64,000 nt of DNA from an uncultured Siphonobacter sp. GTDB lineage: Bacteria; Bacteroidota; Bacteroidia; Cytophagales; Spirosomataceae. The translations under genes and the position numbers were made by a program. Each line of letters opens with the position of its first letter. Within the stretch, counting starts at the first letter, position 1. Of the stretch, positions 16,817-25,731 are shown piece after piece. The notes beneath the pieces were generated by a model. The model had not been told where the DNA came from and did not search any database. It saw only the letters and a program-made list of their open reading frames with translations. The stretch is taken from contig CAJYIW010000024.1 in the NCBI GenBank assembly GCA_913775095.1, positions 186,001-250,000 of the forward strand, written 5' to 3'.

Positions 16817-18721
16817 TTAATACAACATCCGGAATTTGATCGTTTCTTCGATCTCTTTTAATTCCTGTACAATTTCCTTCGAGTAATTTTTAGCCACGTC
16901 GGTAATAACGTAACCAATTTTATCGGAAGTTTTCAGATACTGTCCTACGATGTTCACGCCGTATTTCGCGAAAATTCCGTTCACTTTGGACATGACACCC
17001 GGTACGTTCTGGTGAATGTGCAGCAGACGGTGAGCATCATGCAGCGGGGGCAGGGTTACTTCGGGGAAATTCACTACCCCGTACGTACTGCCCGTATTTA
17101 CATACCCCAGCAATTTATTAGGTACGAATTCGCCGATGCTGGCCTGAGCTTCTTCCGTACTTCCACCGATGTGCGGCGTCAGGATTACATTGGATAAGCC
17201 TCTCAGTTCGCTTTCGAACATTTCGTCATTGGTCTTGGGCTCGTGCGGGAAAACGTCCACGGCAGCTCCGCGGATTTTGCCGGATTTGACGGCATTCGCC
17301 ATGGCCTTTACATCGACTACGTGGCCCCGCGACAGGTTCAGGAATACCACGCCGTCTTTCATCTGGCTGAATTCCTTCTCTCCAATCAGCATGGCGTTGG
17401 TTTTACGACCGTCCACGTGCAGCGTTACTACATCCGACTGATTGAGTAACTCTTCCAGCGTGTGGCACTGGCGAGCGTTGGAAAGGGGCAGTTTCTCCAC
17501 CAGATCGAAGAATAACACTTCCATACCCAGAGCCTCCGCCACGACGGAAAGCTGGATACCGATGTTACCATACCCGATCATCCCGATTTTCTTGCCGCGT
17601 ACTTCATTCGAGTTTTTCGCTGACTTGTCCCAAATGCCCTGATGCATTTTCACGGACTTGTCATAGATTCCCCGCATGAGCAGAATCATCTCACCCACGG
17701 CCATTTCTACGACTGAACGGGTATTCGAATAGGGAGCATTGAAGACGGCCACGCCGCGTTCTTCCGCCGTTTTGAGGTCAATCTGGTTGGTACCAATACA
17801 GAAGGCACCGATGACCATCAGACGCGGAGCGTTTTCCAGCACGCGTTTGGTAACCATCGTTTTTGAACGGATTCCCAGGATACTTACATCCTTGATTTTT
17901 TCAATCAGTTCGTCTTCGTCCAGGGCCCCTTTCAACAGCTCTACCTGAAATCCTTCACGGCTGAACATTTCTACGGCACGGGCGTGCACGTTTTCCAGCA
18001 GTAATACTTTCAGTTTGCTTTTCGGATACGACTGGCTGCGACTTAAATGATTAATGTATAAAAATTCGTCGAGCGAGTTCACGATATGATCGGCCTTCTC
18101 GACTACTTTCTGACGTTCAATGTTTTCGGTAAAGGCAAAGAATTTATTGGCCAAACCGGATTCGCGAAGTTCATAATCGGTGTATCCATCGCCGATGACG
18201 TAGACATCACCGGGCAGGCTCAGTTGCCGGAGCAGGCTTACCTTACCGCCATTTTTGGAAAGTACGTTGGTATCGTCGTATCCAATAATGGTTCCGGCTT
18301 CGTCGAAGCGGAAGGTATTGGCAAAGACATGATCTTCGCGAACGCCCATTTCCGTTACGATGGGTTCAATGAACTCCCGGAACCCGCTGGAAACGATGTA
18401 AATCTGGTCGCGGTATTCGCTGATAAATTCCTTGTTACGCAGGAAAGAATCCGATACCTTACCCCGCAGAAATTCCACCAGCAGTTCCACGTGTTCGCGG
18501 TTGGCACTCAGCAGTTCGATTCGCTGGTGTAAGGCTTGTTCGAACGACAACTCACCGGCCATGCCGCGGTCCGTTAACTCCTTAATTTTACCCACGACTT
18601 CATCGCGGTTTTTCTGGCTGGCCAGGCTAATGGCTGCCAATTCATCGAGTCCTTCAACCTTCGTAAACGTCGAATCGAAATCGATCACGAAGTAGGTTTG
18701 TTCCAGGGTTTTTGTCAACAT
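16817..18721 (-). CDS. serA: Phosphoserine phosphatase / phosphoglycerate dehydrogenase fusion (SerB-SerA)
   Basis: A 634-residue two-enzyme protein. Residues 1-225 form a HAD phosphatase of the SerB type: motif I DFDSTFTKVEG (14-24), motif II VSSGF, motif IV GDGYTDYELR. Residues about 235-550 form D-3-phosphoglycerate dehydrogenase with the NAD-binding GMIGYGNIG, and catalytic Arg (NLSRGHVVD), Glu (VFPHEP) and His (TPHIGGSTEEAQ). The C-terminal 80 residues are an ACT domain (HIHQNVPGVMSKVNGIFAKY), the usual site of serine feedback. SerA is normally 400-530 residues without the phosphatase. Together with SerC downstream this covers the first, second and last steps of serine synthesis. The start MLTKTLEQTYFVIDFD is well placed. 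Confidence 0.92.
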   Translation of the reverse strand: MLTKTLEQTYFVIDFDSTFTKVEGLDELAAISLASQKNRDEVVGKIKELTDRGMAGELSFEQALHQRIELLSANREHVELLVEFLRGKVSDSFLRNKEFISEYRDQIYIVSSGFREFIEPIVTEMGVREDHVFANTFRFDEAGTIIGYDDTNVLSKNGGKVSLLRQLSLPGDVYVIGDGYTDYELRESGLANKFFAFTENIERQKVVEKADHIVNSLDEFLYINHLSRSQSYPKSKLKVLLLENVHARAVEMFSREGFQVELLKGALDEDELIEKIKDVSILGIRSKTMVTKRVLENAPRLMVIGAFCIGTNQIDLKTAEERGVAVFNAPYSNTRSVVEMAVGEMILLMRGIYDKSVKMHQGIWDKSAKNSNEVRGKKIGMIGYGNIGIQLSVVAEALGMEVLFFDLVEKLPLSNARQCHTLEELLNQSDVVTLHVDGRKTNAMLIGEKEFSQMKDGVVFLNLSRGHVVDVKAMANAVKSGKIRGAAVDVFPHEPKTNDEMFESELRGLSNVILTPHIGGSTEEAQASIGEFVPNKLLGYVNTGSTYGVVNFPEVTLPPLHDAHRLLHIHQNVPGVMSKVNGIFAKYGVNIVGQYLKTSDKIGYVITDVAKNYSKEIVQELKEIEETIKFRMLY

Positions 18722-18813
18722 ATTCAGATTGACCGCTACGTATTACGGATTATTAATAAGGGTCGCACTCACTTCCAGGGAAGCAACTACGAGTAGGTTT
18801 CGTTCAGCTATAT

Positions 18814-19797
18814 TTATGATGGTTCGAGGAGGTACCTTAAGGCCAATTCCTCCGACCACAATACCCCTTTATACCCGGCCTGATAAAATCCACAATGCCC
18901 GCCCTGCGGTGGCGTTTGTAACCAGACGTGTTTCAGTGGTTTGCAAAGGTCGTACGGGTAACAGTCCCTGGACAGGAACGGATCGTTCCGTGCATTGACG
19001 ATTCTGGTAGGAAGACGGATTTTATCGATGAAGTACAACGAAGAATTCGCTTCGTAGTACGTTTCCGCATCCGGATACCCGTGTAGTTGTGAAGTGTAGT
19101 AATTGTCGAAATCCCGGATGGTACGCACCTGATCAATGTGACTGGCATTAATTAAATCAGGTAACAGGGCCGCTTTCTGCCGAATTTTATCCTTCAGCGA
19201 ACGATTGAAGCGATCCGAGTAGACCCAGGCCTGCCAGCGTTCGAGGTGCGTGCTTCCGCTCGACAGGTGCAAAGGTACGGAGAAGACCAACGCTTTTCGG
19301 AGTTCGGGGTAAGCATTTTCCGCCAGTTCCCCTAAATATTTGAGGGTCAGGTTACCTCCGAGGCTAAAACCCATCAGATAAACTTCGGCATACCCCTTCG
19401 TCAGAGCGTGTCTGACTACAAAATCCAGATCATCCGTTGCTCCGCTGTGGTAAAAACGCGGCAAACGGTTCATTTCCCCGGAACAGCTTCTGAAATTCCA
19501 GGCCAGGGTATCAAATCCGTGGGCATTCAGGTGCTTCACCATTCCCAGGATATATTGACTTGATGAATTTCCTTCCAGCCCATGACTGAGAATAACCAGG
19601 GGACGCAGGCCGTTCCTGTTCGGGTCGGTACTCATTCGCCAGTCTAAATCCAGGAAATCATCGTCGGGGGTAGAGATGCGTTCGCGTTCGTACACCACAC
19701 CCGTCACTTTTCGAAATAACGCGGGGAAGATGCTCTGGGCATGGCCGTCAGGCAGCCAGAACGGGGGACGGTAATCGGATTGCTCAAGTAATGGCAT
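18814..19797 (-). CDS. YheT-type alpha/beta hydrolase
   Basis: A 327-residue hydrolase of the YheT/ABHD1-3 esterase group. It shows RPPFWLPDGHAQSIFPAL near the N-terminus, SHGLEGNSSSQY as oxyanion region, the nucleophile elbow GFSLGGNLTLKYLGE (Ser in GxSxGGN), and a C-terminal PPQGGHCGF with the likely catalytic His. Substrate unknown, probably a short acyl ester or lipid. The frame is open seven codons further up, but MPLLEQSDYRPPF is the usual family start. It lies 92 bp upstream of serA and has no functional tie to it that I can see. Confidence 0.88.
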   Translation of the reverse strand: MPLLEQSDYRPPFWLPDGHAQSIFPALFRKVTGVVYERERISTPDDDFLDLDWRMSTDPNRNGLRPLVILSHGLEGNSSSQYILGMVKHLNAHGFDTLAWNFRSCSGEMNRLPRFYHSGATDDLDFVVRHALTKGYAEVYLMGFSLGGNLTLKYLGELAENAYPELRKALVFSVPLHLSSGSTHLERWQAWVYSDRFNRSLKDKIRQKAALLPDLINASHIDQVRTIRDFDNYYTSQLHGYPDAETYYEANSSLYFIDKIRLPTRIVNARNDPFLSRDCYPYDLCKPLKHVWLQTPPQGGHCGFYQAGYKGVLWSEELALRYLLEPS

Positions 19798-19922
19798 GGG
19801 AAACGCCGACCAAATCATTCAATATTCTACAAAGGTAGTAGCTTATTCCAAATCCACCTTACTGAACTTACCTGGCATGCCCTTTTCGATAGTATTTATC
19901 TTAGAACCAACCGTTTATTCTC

Positions 19923-20495
19923 TTGAAAAAGTTACTATCCCTGCTGGCTTTGTGTCTGGGAACCACTCGTCCCAGCTCAGCCCAAACTTCCGAATCATTC
20001 GATCAGGATCGGGTAGCCCTTACCAAAAAGGGTCTGTATGTATTGGGCGGCTGGGCCGTTGGTAACCTGGTGTACAGCGGCTCTCAGCTGTCCCGAGCCA
20101 CCGGCGAGACCAAGGCTTTTCATCAGATGAATATGGGCTGGGGAGCCGTCAATTTACTCCTGGCCGGAATCGGTACCCTGACCAGCCAGCACCGAACCCG
20201 CTCAACGTATGAAGTGCTTCAGGAACAGCAGAAATTTGAAAAGATTTTTCTGGTCAATACCGCTCTGGACGTAGCGTATGTAGCCGGAGGAGCCTACCTC
20301 AACGAGAAAGGAAAAAATCAGCTGAATCCCAGAAATCAGGGCTTTGGCAAATCTGTGATGCTACAGGGGGCCTTCCTCTTCGCTTTTGATGGCCTGATGT
20401 ACCTGGCTCACCGGCAGCATTTCCGGAAAAACGAGCCACTCTGGAAATCACTGGAAGTGGCCGATGAAGGCGTTGGCCTGAAAATGAAGTTCTAG
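19923..20495 (+). CDS. Conserved envelope/membrane protein of unknown function
   Basis: A 190-residue protein starting at TTG with a signal peptide (MKKLLSLLALCLGTTRPSSA). Three or so hydrophobic helices follow (GLYVLGGWAVGNLVYSGSQL, MGWGAVNLLLAGIGTL, FLVNTALDVAYVAGGAYL). The pattern of short helices with Gly and Trp recalls the small Bacteroidota membrane families of DUF6992 type, but this match is from memory only. Its end overlaps the convergent thioredoxin-like gene by 4 bp. No function can be assigned. Confidence 0.7.
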   Translation: MKKLLSLLALCLGTTRPSSAQTSESFDQDRVALTKKGLYVLGGWAVGNLVYSGSQLSRATGETKAFHQMNMGWGAVNLLLAGIGTLTSQHRTRSTYEVLQEQQKFEKIFLVNTALDVAYVAGGAYLNEKGKNQLNPRNQGFGKSVMLQGAFLFAFDGLMYLAHRQHFRKNEPLWKSLEVADEGVGLKMKF

Positions 20496-20980
20496 TTAAT
20501 CAGACAACCCACCGCAGGTACGTACCGAACAGCCACGGGCCGACGGGCCAGCGTGGCTTCAATGGCATCCCGGAGGTAATGCTTTTCCGGAGCCGCCCGG
20601 TATGCTCCCAGCTTGTAGAACTGGTCGTCTATATTTCCTTTATACAAGACTTCTGAACGGGCCGACAACAGCACTACTTCAGGCGTCGTGGTAGCCTTAT
20701 ACTGTTTGACCAGCTGGTGCGTGGGGTCTAGGCGGTGTTTGACGGAAAGCTGGTAGGCGTGTTCAAAAGCCGCCGCCCCCTCCCTGGTTTCGGTACGGGT
20801 GGGATAAATGATCTCAAATTCCACCTGATGCTTATAGTCTTCTACCAATTGCCGAATCTTGGGGGTGCTTTTCTGGCAGATCGGACATTCCGTATCCAGA
20901 AAAACCAGTACCCGCAGTTGGGAAACGGGTTTGAACGAACAGATAAGTAACAGCACCAGGAAATATCCGAATGTTTTCAC
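20492..20980 (-). CDS. Thioredoxin-fold exported protein
   Basis: A 162-residue protein with an N-terminal signal or anchor helix (MKTFGYFLVLLLICSF), then a thioredoxin fold with LDTECPICQK, a CxxC redox pair, at residues about 29-38. TTTPEVVLLS contains the cis-proline-like position near residue 100. A single extra cysteine lies at the C-terminus (VGCLIN). It resembles redoxin-type periplasmic proteins that reduce or couple metal-centre partners, such as those near SCO or AhpC proteins. Partner unknown. It lies 15 bp downstream of the ROK regulator gene, so the two may be cotranscribed. Confidence 0.78.
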   Translation of the reverse strand: MKTFGYFLVLLLICSFKPVSQLRVLVFLDTECPICQKSTPKIRQLVEDYKHQVEFEIIYPTRTETREGAAAFEHAYQLSVKHRLDPTHQLVKQYKATTTPEVVLLSARSEVLYKGNIDDQFYKLGAYRAAPEKHYLRDAIEATLARRPVAVRYVPAVGCLIN

Positions 20981-20995
20981 TGTAAACCGTTTTAA

Positions 20996-22207
20996 TTAAT
21001 AAGTAGCAATTAGATTTTCCATCACAAATGCATGCGTTCCCAGCCAGCGGGCATTTCCATCCAGCGTTGTGTTTTCCACACTGATTTTCTGGACGAAAGC
21101 TCCCAGACAATACATCTGGATGGCGTCTTTAATGGGCTGAGTCAACTGCTCCCCTGCCTGCGATAAAATTCCGTCAATAATAATGATCTCCGGGTTCAGG
21201 ATATTGATGGCAATGGCCAGTCCTTTCCCGAGTAGTAAGCCCGTCTCCTCCAAAACTTTGGTTACCAGCGGATCTTTTTTTCGAGCCGCCTTTAATACTT
21301 CACCAATCGTAAGCTGATCGGGATTGGCTGCATACTTCTGAAGAAGGGATTCATGCCCCTCCCGCAGGGCTCTTTTGATGCGACGCAACACCGAAGGGGC
21401 TGACGTAATAGTATCGAGACAACCGATCTTTCCGCAGGTGCAGCGTTCGCCCAGAGGGTCCATCTGAATATGTCCCAACTCCCCCGCAAAGCCGGAAGCT
21501 CCCTGAAACACTTCGCCATTCAGCACAATCCCCAGACCAACCCCCCAGTCGATATTGATCGACAGGATGTGCCGCTTGTCCTGACCCTTACCAAATCGGC
21601 TTTCTCCTAAAACGGTTGCTTTGGTATCGTTGATAATAAATACGGGCATCATGAATTCGTGCGTAAGCCAGTCCTTGAACGACACTCCCGAGAGATTCAT
21701 GCATTCGTAGGTTAAGTTCAGGCCGGTTTCCTCGTCAATTAATCCGGGCATGGCGATTCCGATGGCGGACACCTGCTCTCGGGGTACCGGAACACGCTCC
21801 ACCGTAGTCATGATAAATTCCAGCAGCTGCCGGACAAAGAGCGTTGAATTTTCGAGAAACAGATCCGCCTGGTACCGGAAAATCACATCGTGCCAGGAGT
21901 TCACCAGCAACATGGATACTCCATGAGTACTTATGTCTATGACCCAGATCAGGTGGTGTTCCGGGTTCAGGGCAAACAGGCTCGGACGCCGACCGTTGTT
22001 ACCGATGGCCGTAGCGGCTACGCTTACCCAGTTTTCCTGTACCAGGCCGTCCACCAGGTCGGTAATGGAGGGCACGCTGGTATGCAAAACGTCCGCCAGC
22101 TGTGGCAGGGTGGTAACTCCGTTTCGGTACAGAGACCAAATAATATTTTGTTTCCTTTTTCTCTTTTTATATAAAACTACCGAATCTTCCCTGAGGACCT
22201 CTTTCAT
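20996..22207 (-). CDS. ROK family transcriptional regulator (NagC-like)
   Basis: A 403-residue protein with an N-terminal winged helix (about 15-65, RNGVTTLPQLADVLHTSVPS) and a C-terminal ROK sugar-kinase-like domain. The ROK zinc site is seen in GHIQMDPLGERCTCGKIGCL (CxCGxxGC, near residue 255), and the ATP/sugar domain has SINIDWGVGLGIVLNGE. ROK proteins with this helix are usually repressors released by a sugar or sugar phosphate. It is divergent from susC/susD, so control of that uptake pair is likely. Confidence 0.92.
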   Translation of the reverse strand: MKEVLREDSVVLYKKRKRKQNIIWSLYRNGVTTLPQLADVLHTSVPSITDLVDGLVQENWVSVAATAIGNNGRRPSLFALNPEHHLIWVIDISTHGVSMLLVNSWHDVIFRYQADLFLENSTLFVRQLLEFIMTTVERVPVPREQVSAIGIAMPGLIDEETGLNLTYECMNLSGVSFKDWLTHEFMMPVFIINDTKATVLGESRFGKGQDKRHILSINIDWGVGLGIVLNGEVFQGASGFAGELGHIQMDPLGERCTCGKIGCLDTITSAPSVLRRIKRALREGHESLLQKYAANPDQLTIGEVLKAARKKDPLVTKVLEETGLLLGKGLAIAINILNPEIIIIDGILSQAGEQLTQPIKDAIQMYCLGAFVQKISVENTTLDGNARWLGTHAFVMENLIATY

Positions 22208-22406
22208 AAATTTCAGGCGGTTAAGTAATCAAAGTCGCAAAAATCATATTTAAAGTCAAAAAATAATAACCATAATACAAAAAGTTAATAATTTTTTTTA
22301 CCAACCTGTATTAAACTATTTTAAGATATATTAATATTGTGACAATGATTAGGTAATAATCAAATTCCCTTCCTTTTAAAGTTTCCTAACAAACCATTCA
22401 TCAATC
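22208..22406. promoter_or_regulatory. AT-rich divergent control region of the ROK regulator and susC
   Basis: This 199-bp stretch holds both promoters. No clear TAnnTTTG box was found. An 11-bp palindrome ATTGTGACAAT (22336-22346), about 60 bp before susC, is a possible operator; this is a weak inference. Confidence 0.35.
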
Positions 22407-25400
22407 ATGAAGCAACTTTTACTAGTACTTTTTCTAGTAGCATCGGCCTTTATGGGCTGGTCGCAAACGACGGGAGTACTGTCAGGCACTGTCAGAGATG
22501 ACAAGGGCACCGGTATCCCTGGCATCTCCGTAGCAATCAAAGGTACTAACCTTGGTACAACTACGGATTCAGAAGGTAAATTCCGTTTAAATCTAACCCG
22601 CTCCAATTCTACTCTGATTATTTCAGGAGTTGGTTTTGCACGGCAGGAAATCGCTATTACCAACCAAACCAGTATTGAAGTAACTCTTCAGGAAGACACG
22701 CAAACCCTTACTGAAGCCGTTGTTGTAGGATTTGGTATGAAGCAGGAAGCCCGTAAGTTATCTTACGCCGCTCAGGAAGTAAAGGGTCGTGATCTGGAAC
22801 GGGCGAATACCGCTAACCTGGTGAACGCCTTACAGGGTAAGGTAGCCGGGGTTCAGATCGATCAGGGATCCGGCGGACCGATGTCTTCTTCGCGGATCCG
22901 GATTCGTGGAAATGCGTCTTTAAGTCCGAACACCCAGCCTTTGTTTGTAGTCGATGGCGTACTGATTCGTCCCGGAACAACCGGAGCGGATTCCTGGGGT
23001 GCGGCTCAGGATTTCGGTAACATCATGAAGAACTTCAACGCGGATAACGTAGAATCCATGACGGTTCTGAAAGGTTCTGCCGCGAGTGCTTTGTATGGTT
23101 CTGAAGCCCTGAACGGGGTAGTCCTGATTACTACCAAACAGGGTCGTCAGCAAAAAGGGCTGGGCGTTTCGTTTAACCACACGACTTCTTTAGAAACGGC
23201 GTATCGTTTTGTGGACGTTCAGAATGAGTACGGTGCGGGTATCTCTCCTAACTTTACGACGGGCACTGACGGCGTTGAGCAGGTGAACAGCAACTCCGCC
23301 AGCTGGCCTTATTCCTTTGGTCCTAAACTGGATGGTCGCATGGTTCGTGACCTCGACGGCCGTATGATTCCCTGGGTAGCCAACGACCCGCTGAGTTTCT
23401 TCCAGACGGGTAAGTTCATCAATAATAACTTAGCTATTGACGGTGGTAATGACCGGGGTTCTTTCCGGATTTCTTATTCTAACCTGTACAACTCAACGAT
23501 TATGCCCGGTGGAGCCGAAATGAAGCGTAATAACTTCAACGTTCGGGCTACGCAGAAAATCGGCAAGTTATTTAATCTGGATGTATCGGCAGATTATACC
23601 AACAGTAATAACCTGAACCCGATTCGTCAGGGGGGTACTTTTAACCCCGTATTCCGTTTTGTGTACGGTCGTCCCCGGAGTTTTGACATTGATTACTGGG
23701 TAAACAATTACGAGTCACCCAACGGTGGTCGTAAATCAGGCGTTGCTGATCCCTACAACATCTCTCCGTTCCTGTGGCAGACCTTCCATTACACGACTAC
23801 CCGTAACGAGAAAATTTTCCGCAGTAACATTGACCTGAACATGAATTTCACGCCCTGGTTGACGGGTCTGGTTCGGGCGAACTTTCAGAACGAGATCTAC
23901 TCAACGGAGAATAAAAATGAAGGTGATAACGTAACTTTTGCGGGAGAATACGCTACCTACTCTCAGGTTAACAACCAGTCCCGTATTCAGGCTTTGCTAT
24001 CTCTGAACCGTGACTTAGGAACGGATTTCCACCTGAACTTAACCTTGGGAGGAGAGACCAACCGCTTCATTGGAGGCCGTGATTACCGCCTGACTACGAA
24101 TGGTGGACTTCGCATTCCGGGACAATTTGCGATTACCAACACGGTCCTTCCTGCCGTATCCTCTGGTAATCTGACTCCCTCTAAACGCACGGATGCCATC
24201 TATGCTTACGGCGACGTCAGCTACAAAGATCAGTTGTTCCTGAACTTTACCAATCGGATGGATTATTCGTCTTCGCTGACCTATGCCGATGGTTCCGGTA
24301 ATTACTACTATTACTATCCTTCCATAGGTTTGGCCTGGGATTTCACGCAGTCGTTCAAGACTCTATCCAGTACGTTCTCTTTTGGTAAAGTACGAGCCAG
24401 TTATGGGTTCACCGGAGGCGATACCGATGCCTGGATCACCAACCGTACCGGATTCTACTCTATTAATGACCTGTACACGTCCGTTAATGGAGCCATTCAG
24501 CGATACGGTTTCCGGGATAACACCTTACCCAACTATGGCCTCAGAAACCGTATGGCCCGTGAGTGGGAAGTGGGTGCAGACATCCGTTTCTTCAACAACC
24601 GTTTAGGCTTCGATTTTGCGATCTACAATAAACTGACCCGCAACGAAATCTTTACTTTACCGGTCGCTCAGGAATCAGGTATCGGATCACGACTGGTGAA
24701 CGCCGGACAAATCATGAACCGCGGGATCGAATTACTGATCACGGGTACGCCGATTAAAACGGATAAATTCACCTGGAATACCTCCTTTAACTTCAGCCGC
24801 AACCGGAACAAAATTCTTGAACTGGCCGACGGAATTGATACGTATGAGTTAAGTATTGCGTTTGGTAATGACGTACGTTCCATCGCCAAAGCGGGCGGAG
24901 ATTACGGTACTATCACTTCTACGTATGCCTACGCTCGTGACGAGCAGGGACGTAAGCTCATCGGTGCAGCCAGTAACACCAACGGCGGATACCTGACGTA
25001 TCTGCGTAGTGGAGCCGCCGGTCAGGGCTCGAAAGACCTGGGTACCATGCTGGAAAAATTCCTGCTGAGTAACGTCAACAACCTTCGCTATGGCAATTTC
25101 TCGGCTACGCTGCAGGTGGATTCTAAAATTGGTGGCGTGATGGCCTCCTCTACCCACGCCTACGGTTCGGCCTTCGGTAGCTTCAAAAACAGTCTGGCCG
25201 GACGCGATGCCCAGAGTGGTGGTATTGCCTTCACGGACGCTCAGGGTAACCAGCGTAACGACGGTATCATTCCTGACGGAGTGCTGGCGGCTGGCGTAAC
25301 GGCAACCATTGATGGCAAACAGATTGATTTAGGTGGCCTGACGTATCAGGAAGCAGTAGATAAGGGGTACCTGAAACCCATCCCTGCCTATGCTTACTAT

Positions 25401-25697
25401 GATAACCTTTCGAACTGGGGTTCCGGTATTCGTGAATACTCGGTATTCGAGAACTCATGGGTTGCGGTACGGGAAGCTTCGGTGGGATATGATGTACCTG
25501 CTTCCTTCCTGAATCGTTTCAAAGTTCAGTCGCTCCGCGTTAGCATCGTCGGCCGGAACCTGGGTTACTTATACAGAACAGCGAAAGATGGGATCAACCC
25601 ACAAGGTCTGCTGAGTAACCGTGCCGGTGAATTTGCTGAATACGGCGGACTGCCCTTTAGCCGCAATATTGGTGTATCGGTTAATGTAGGTTTATAA
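22407..25697 (+). CDS. SusC/RagA family TonB-linked outer membrane transporter
   Basis: A 1096-residue outer-membrane protein. A signal peptide (MKQLLLVLFLVASAFMGWSQ) is followed by a carboxypeptidase-regulatory domain (about 22-110, LSGTVRDDKGTGIPGISVAI), a TonB-box-like TEAVVVGFGMKQE, the plug (about 120-235, NALQGKVAGVQIDQGSGGPM, LFVVDGV, and the SusC signature LKGSAASALYGSEALNGVVL) and a large barrel. It imports an oligomer with the SusD partner 34 bp downstream. No glycoside hydrolase, peptidase or sulfatase follows, so the substrate class is not evident, although the ROK regulator points to a sugar. Confidence 0.96.
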   Translation: MKQLLLVLFLVASAFMGWSQTTGVLSGTVRDDKGTGIPGISVAIKGTNLGTTTDSEGKFRLNLTRSNSTLIISGVGFARQEIAITNQTSIEVTLQEDTQTLTEAVVVGFGMKQEARKLSYAAQEVKGRDLERANTANLVNALQGKVAGVQIDQGSGGPMSSSRIRIRGNASLSPNTQPLFVVDGVLIRPGTTGADSWGAAQDFGNIMKNFNADNVESMTVLKGSAASALYGSEALNGVVLITTKQGRQQKGLGVSFNHTTSLETAYRFVDVQNEYGAGISPNFTTGTDGVEQVNSNSASWPYSFGPKLDGRMVRDLDGRMIPWVANDPLSFFQTGKFINNNLAIDGGNDRGSFRISYSNLYNSTIMPGGAEMKRNNFNVRATQKIGKLFNLDVSADYTNSNNLNPIRQGGTFNPVFRFVYGRPRSFDIDYWVNNYESPNGGRKSGVADPYNISPFLWQTFHYTTTRNEKIFRSNIDLNMNFTPWLTGLVRANFQNEIYSTENKNEGDNVTFAGEYATYSQVNNQSRIQALLSLNRDLGTDFHLNLTLGGETNRFIGGRDYRLTTNGGLRIPGQFAITNTVLPAVSSGNLTPSKRTDAIYAYGDVSYKDQLFLNFTNRMDYSSSLTYADGSGNYYYYYPSIGLAWDFTQSFKTLSSTFSFGKVRASYGFTGGDTDAWITNRTGFYSINDLYTSVNGAIQRYGFRDNTLPNYGLRNRMAREWEVGADIRFFNNRLGFDFAIYNKLTRNEIFTLPVAQESGIGSRLVNAGQIMNRGIELLITGTPIKTDKFTWNTSFNFSRNRNKILELADGIDTYELSIAFGNDVRSIAKAGGDYGTITSTYAYARDEQGRKLIGAASNTNGGYLTYLRSGAAGQGSKDLGTMLEKFLLSNVNNLRYGNFSATLQVDSKIGGVMASSTHAYGSAFGSFKNSLAGRDAQSGGIAFTDAQGNQRNDGIIPDGVLAAGVTATIDGKQIDLGGLTYQEAVDKGYLKPIPAYAYYDNLSNWGSGIREYSVFENSWVAVREASVGYDVPASFLNRFKVQSLRVSIVGRNLGYLYRTAKDGINPQGLLSNRAGEFAEYGGLPFSRNIGVSVNVGL

Positions 25698-25731
25698 TTT
25701 AGACAGTTCTATCACCATCGAATTTACACAC

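Noticed and set aside
19872-19887. TGGCATGCCCTTTTCG as a fourth sigma-54-like promoter
   Set aside because: There is no tandem palindrome upstream and it does not precede an exporter gene.
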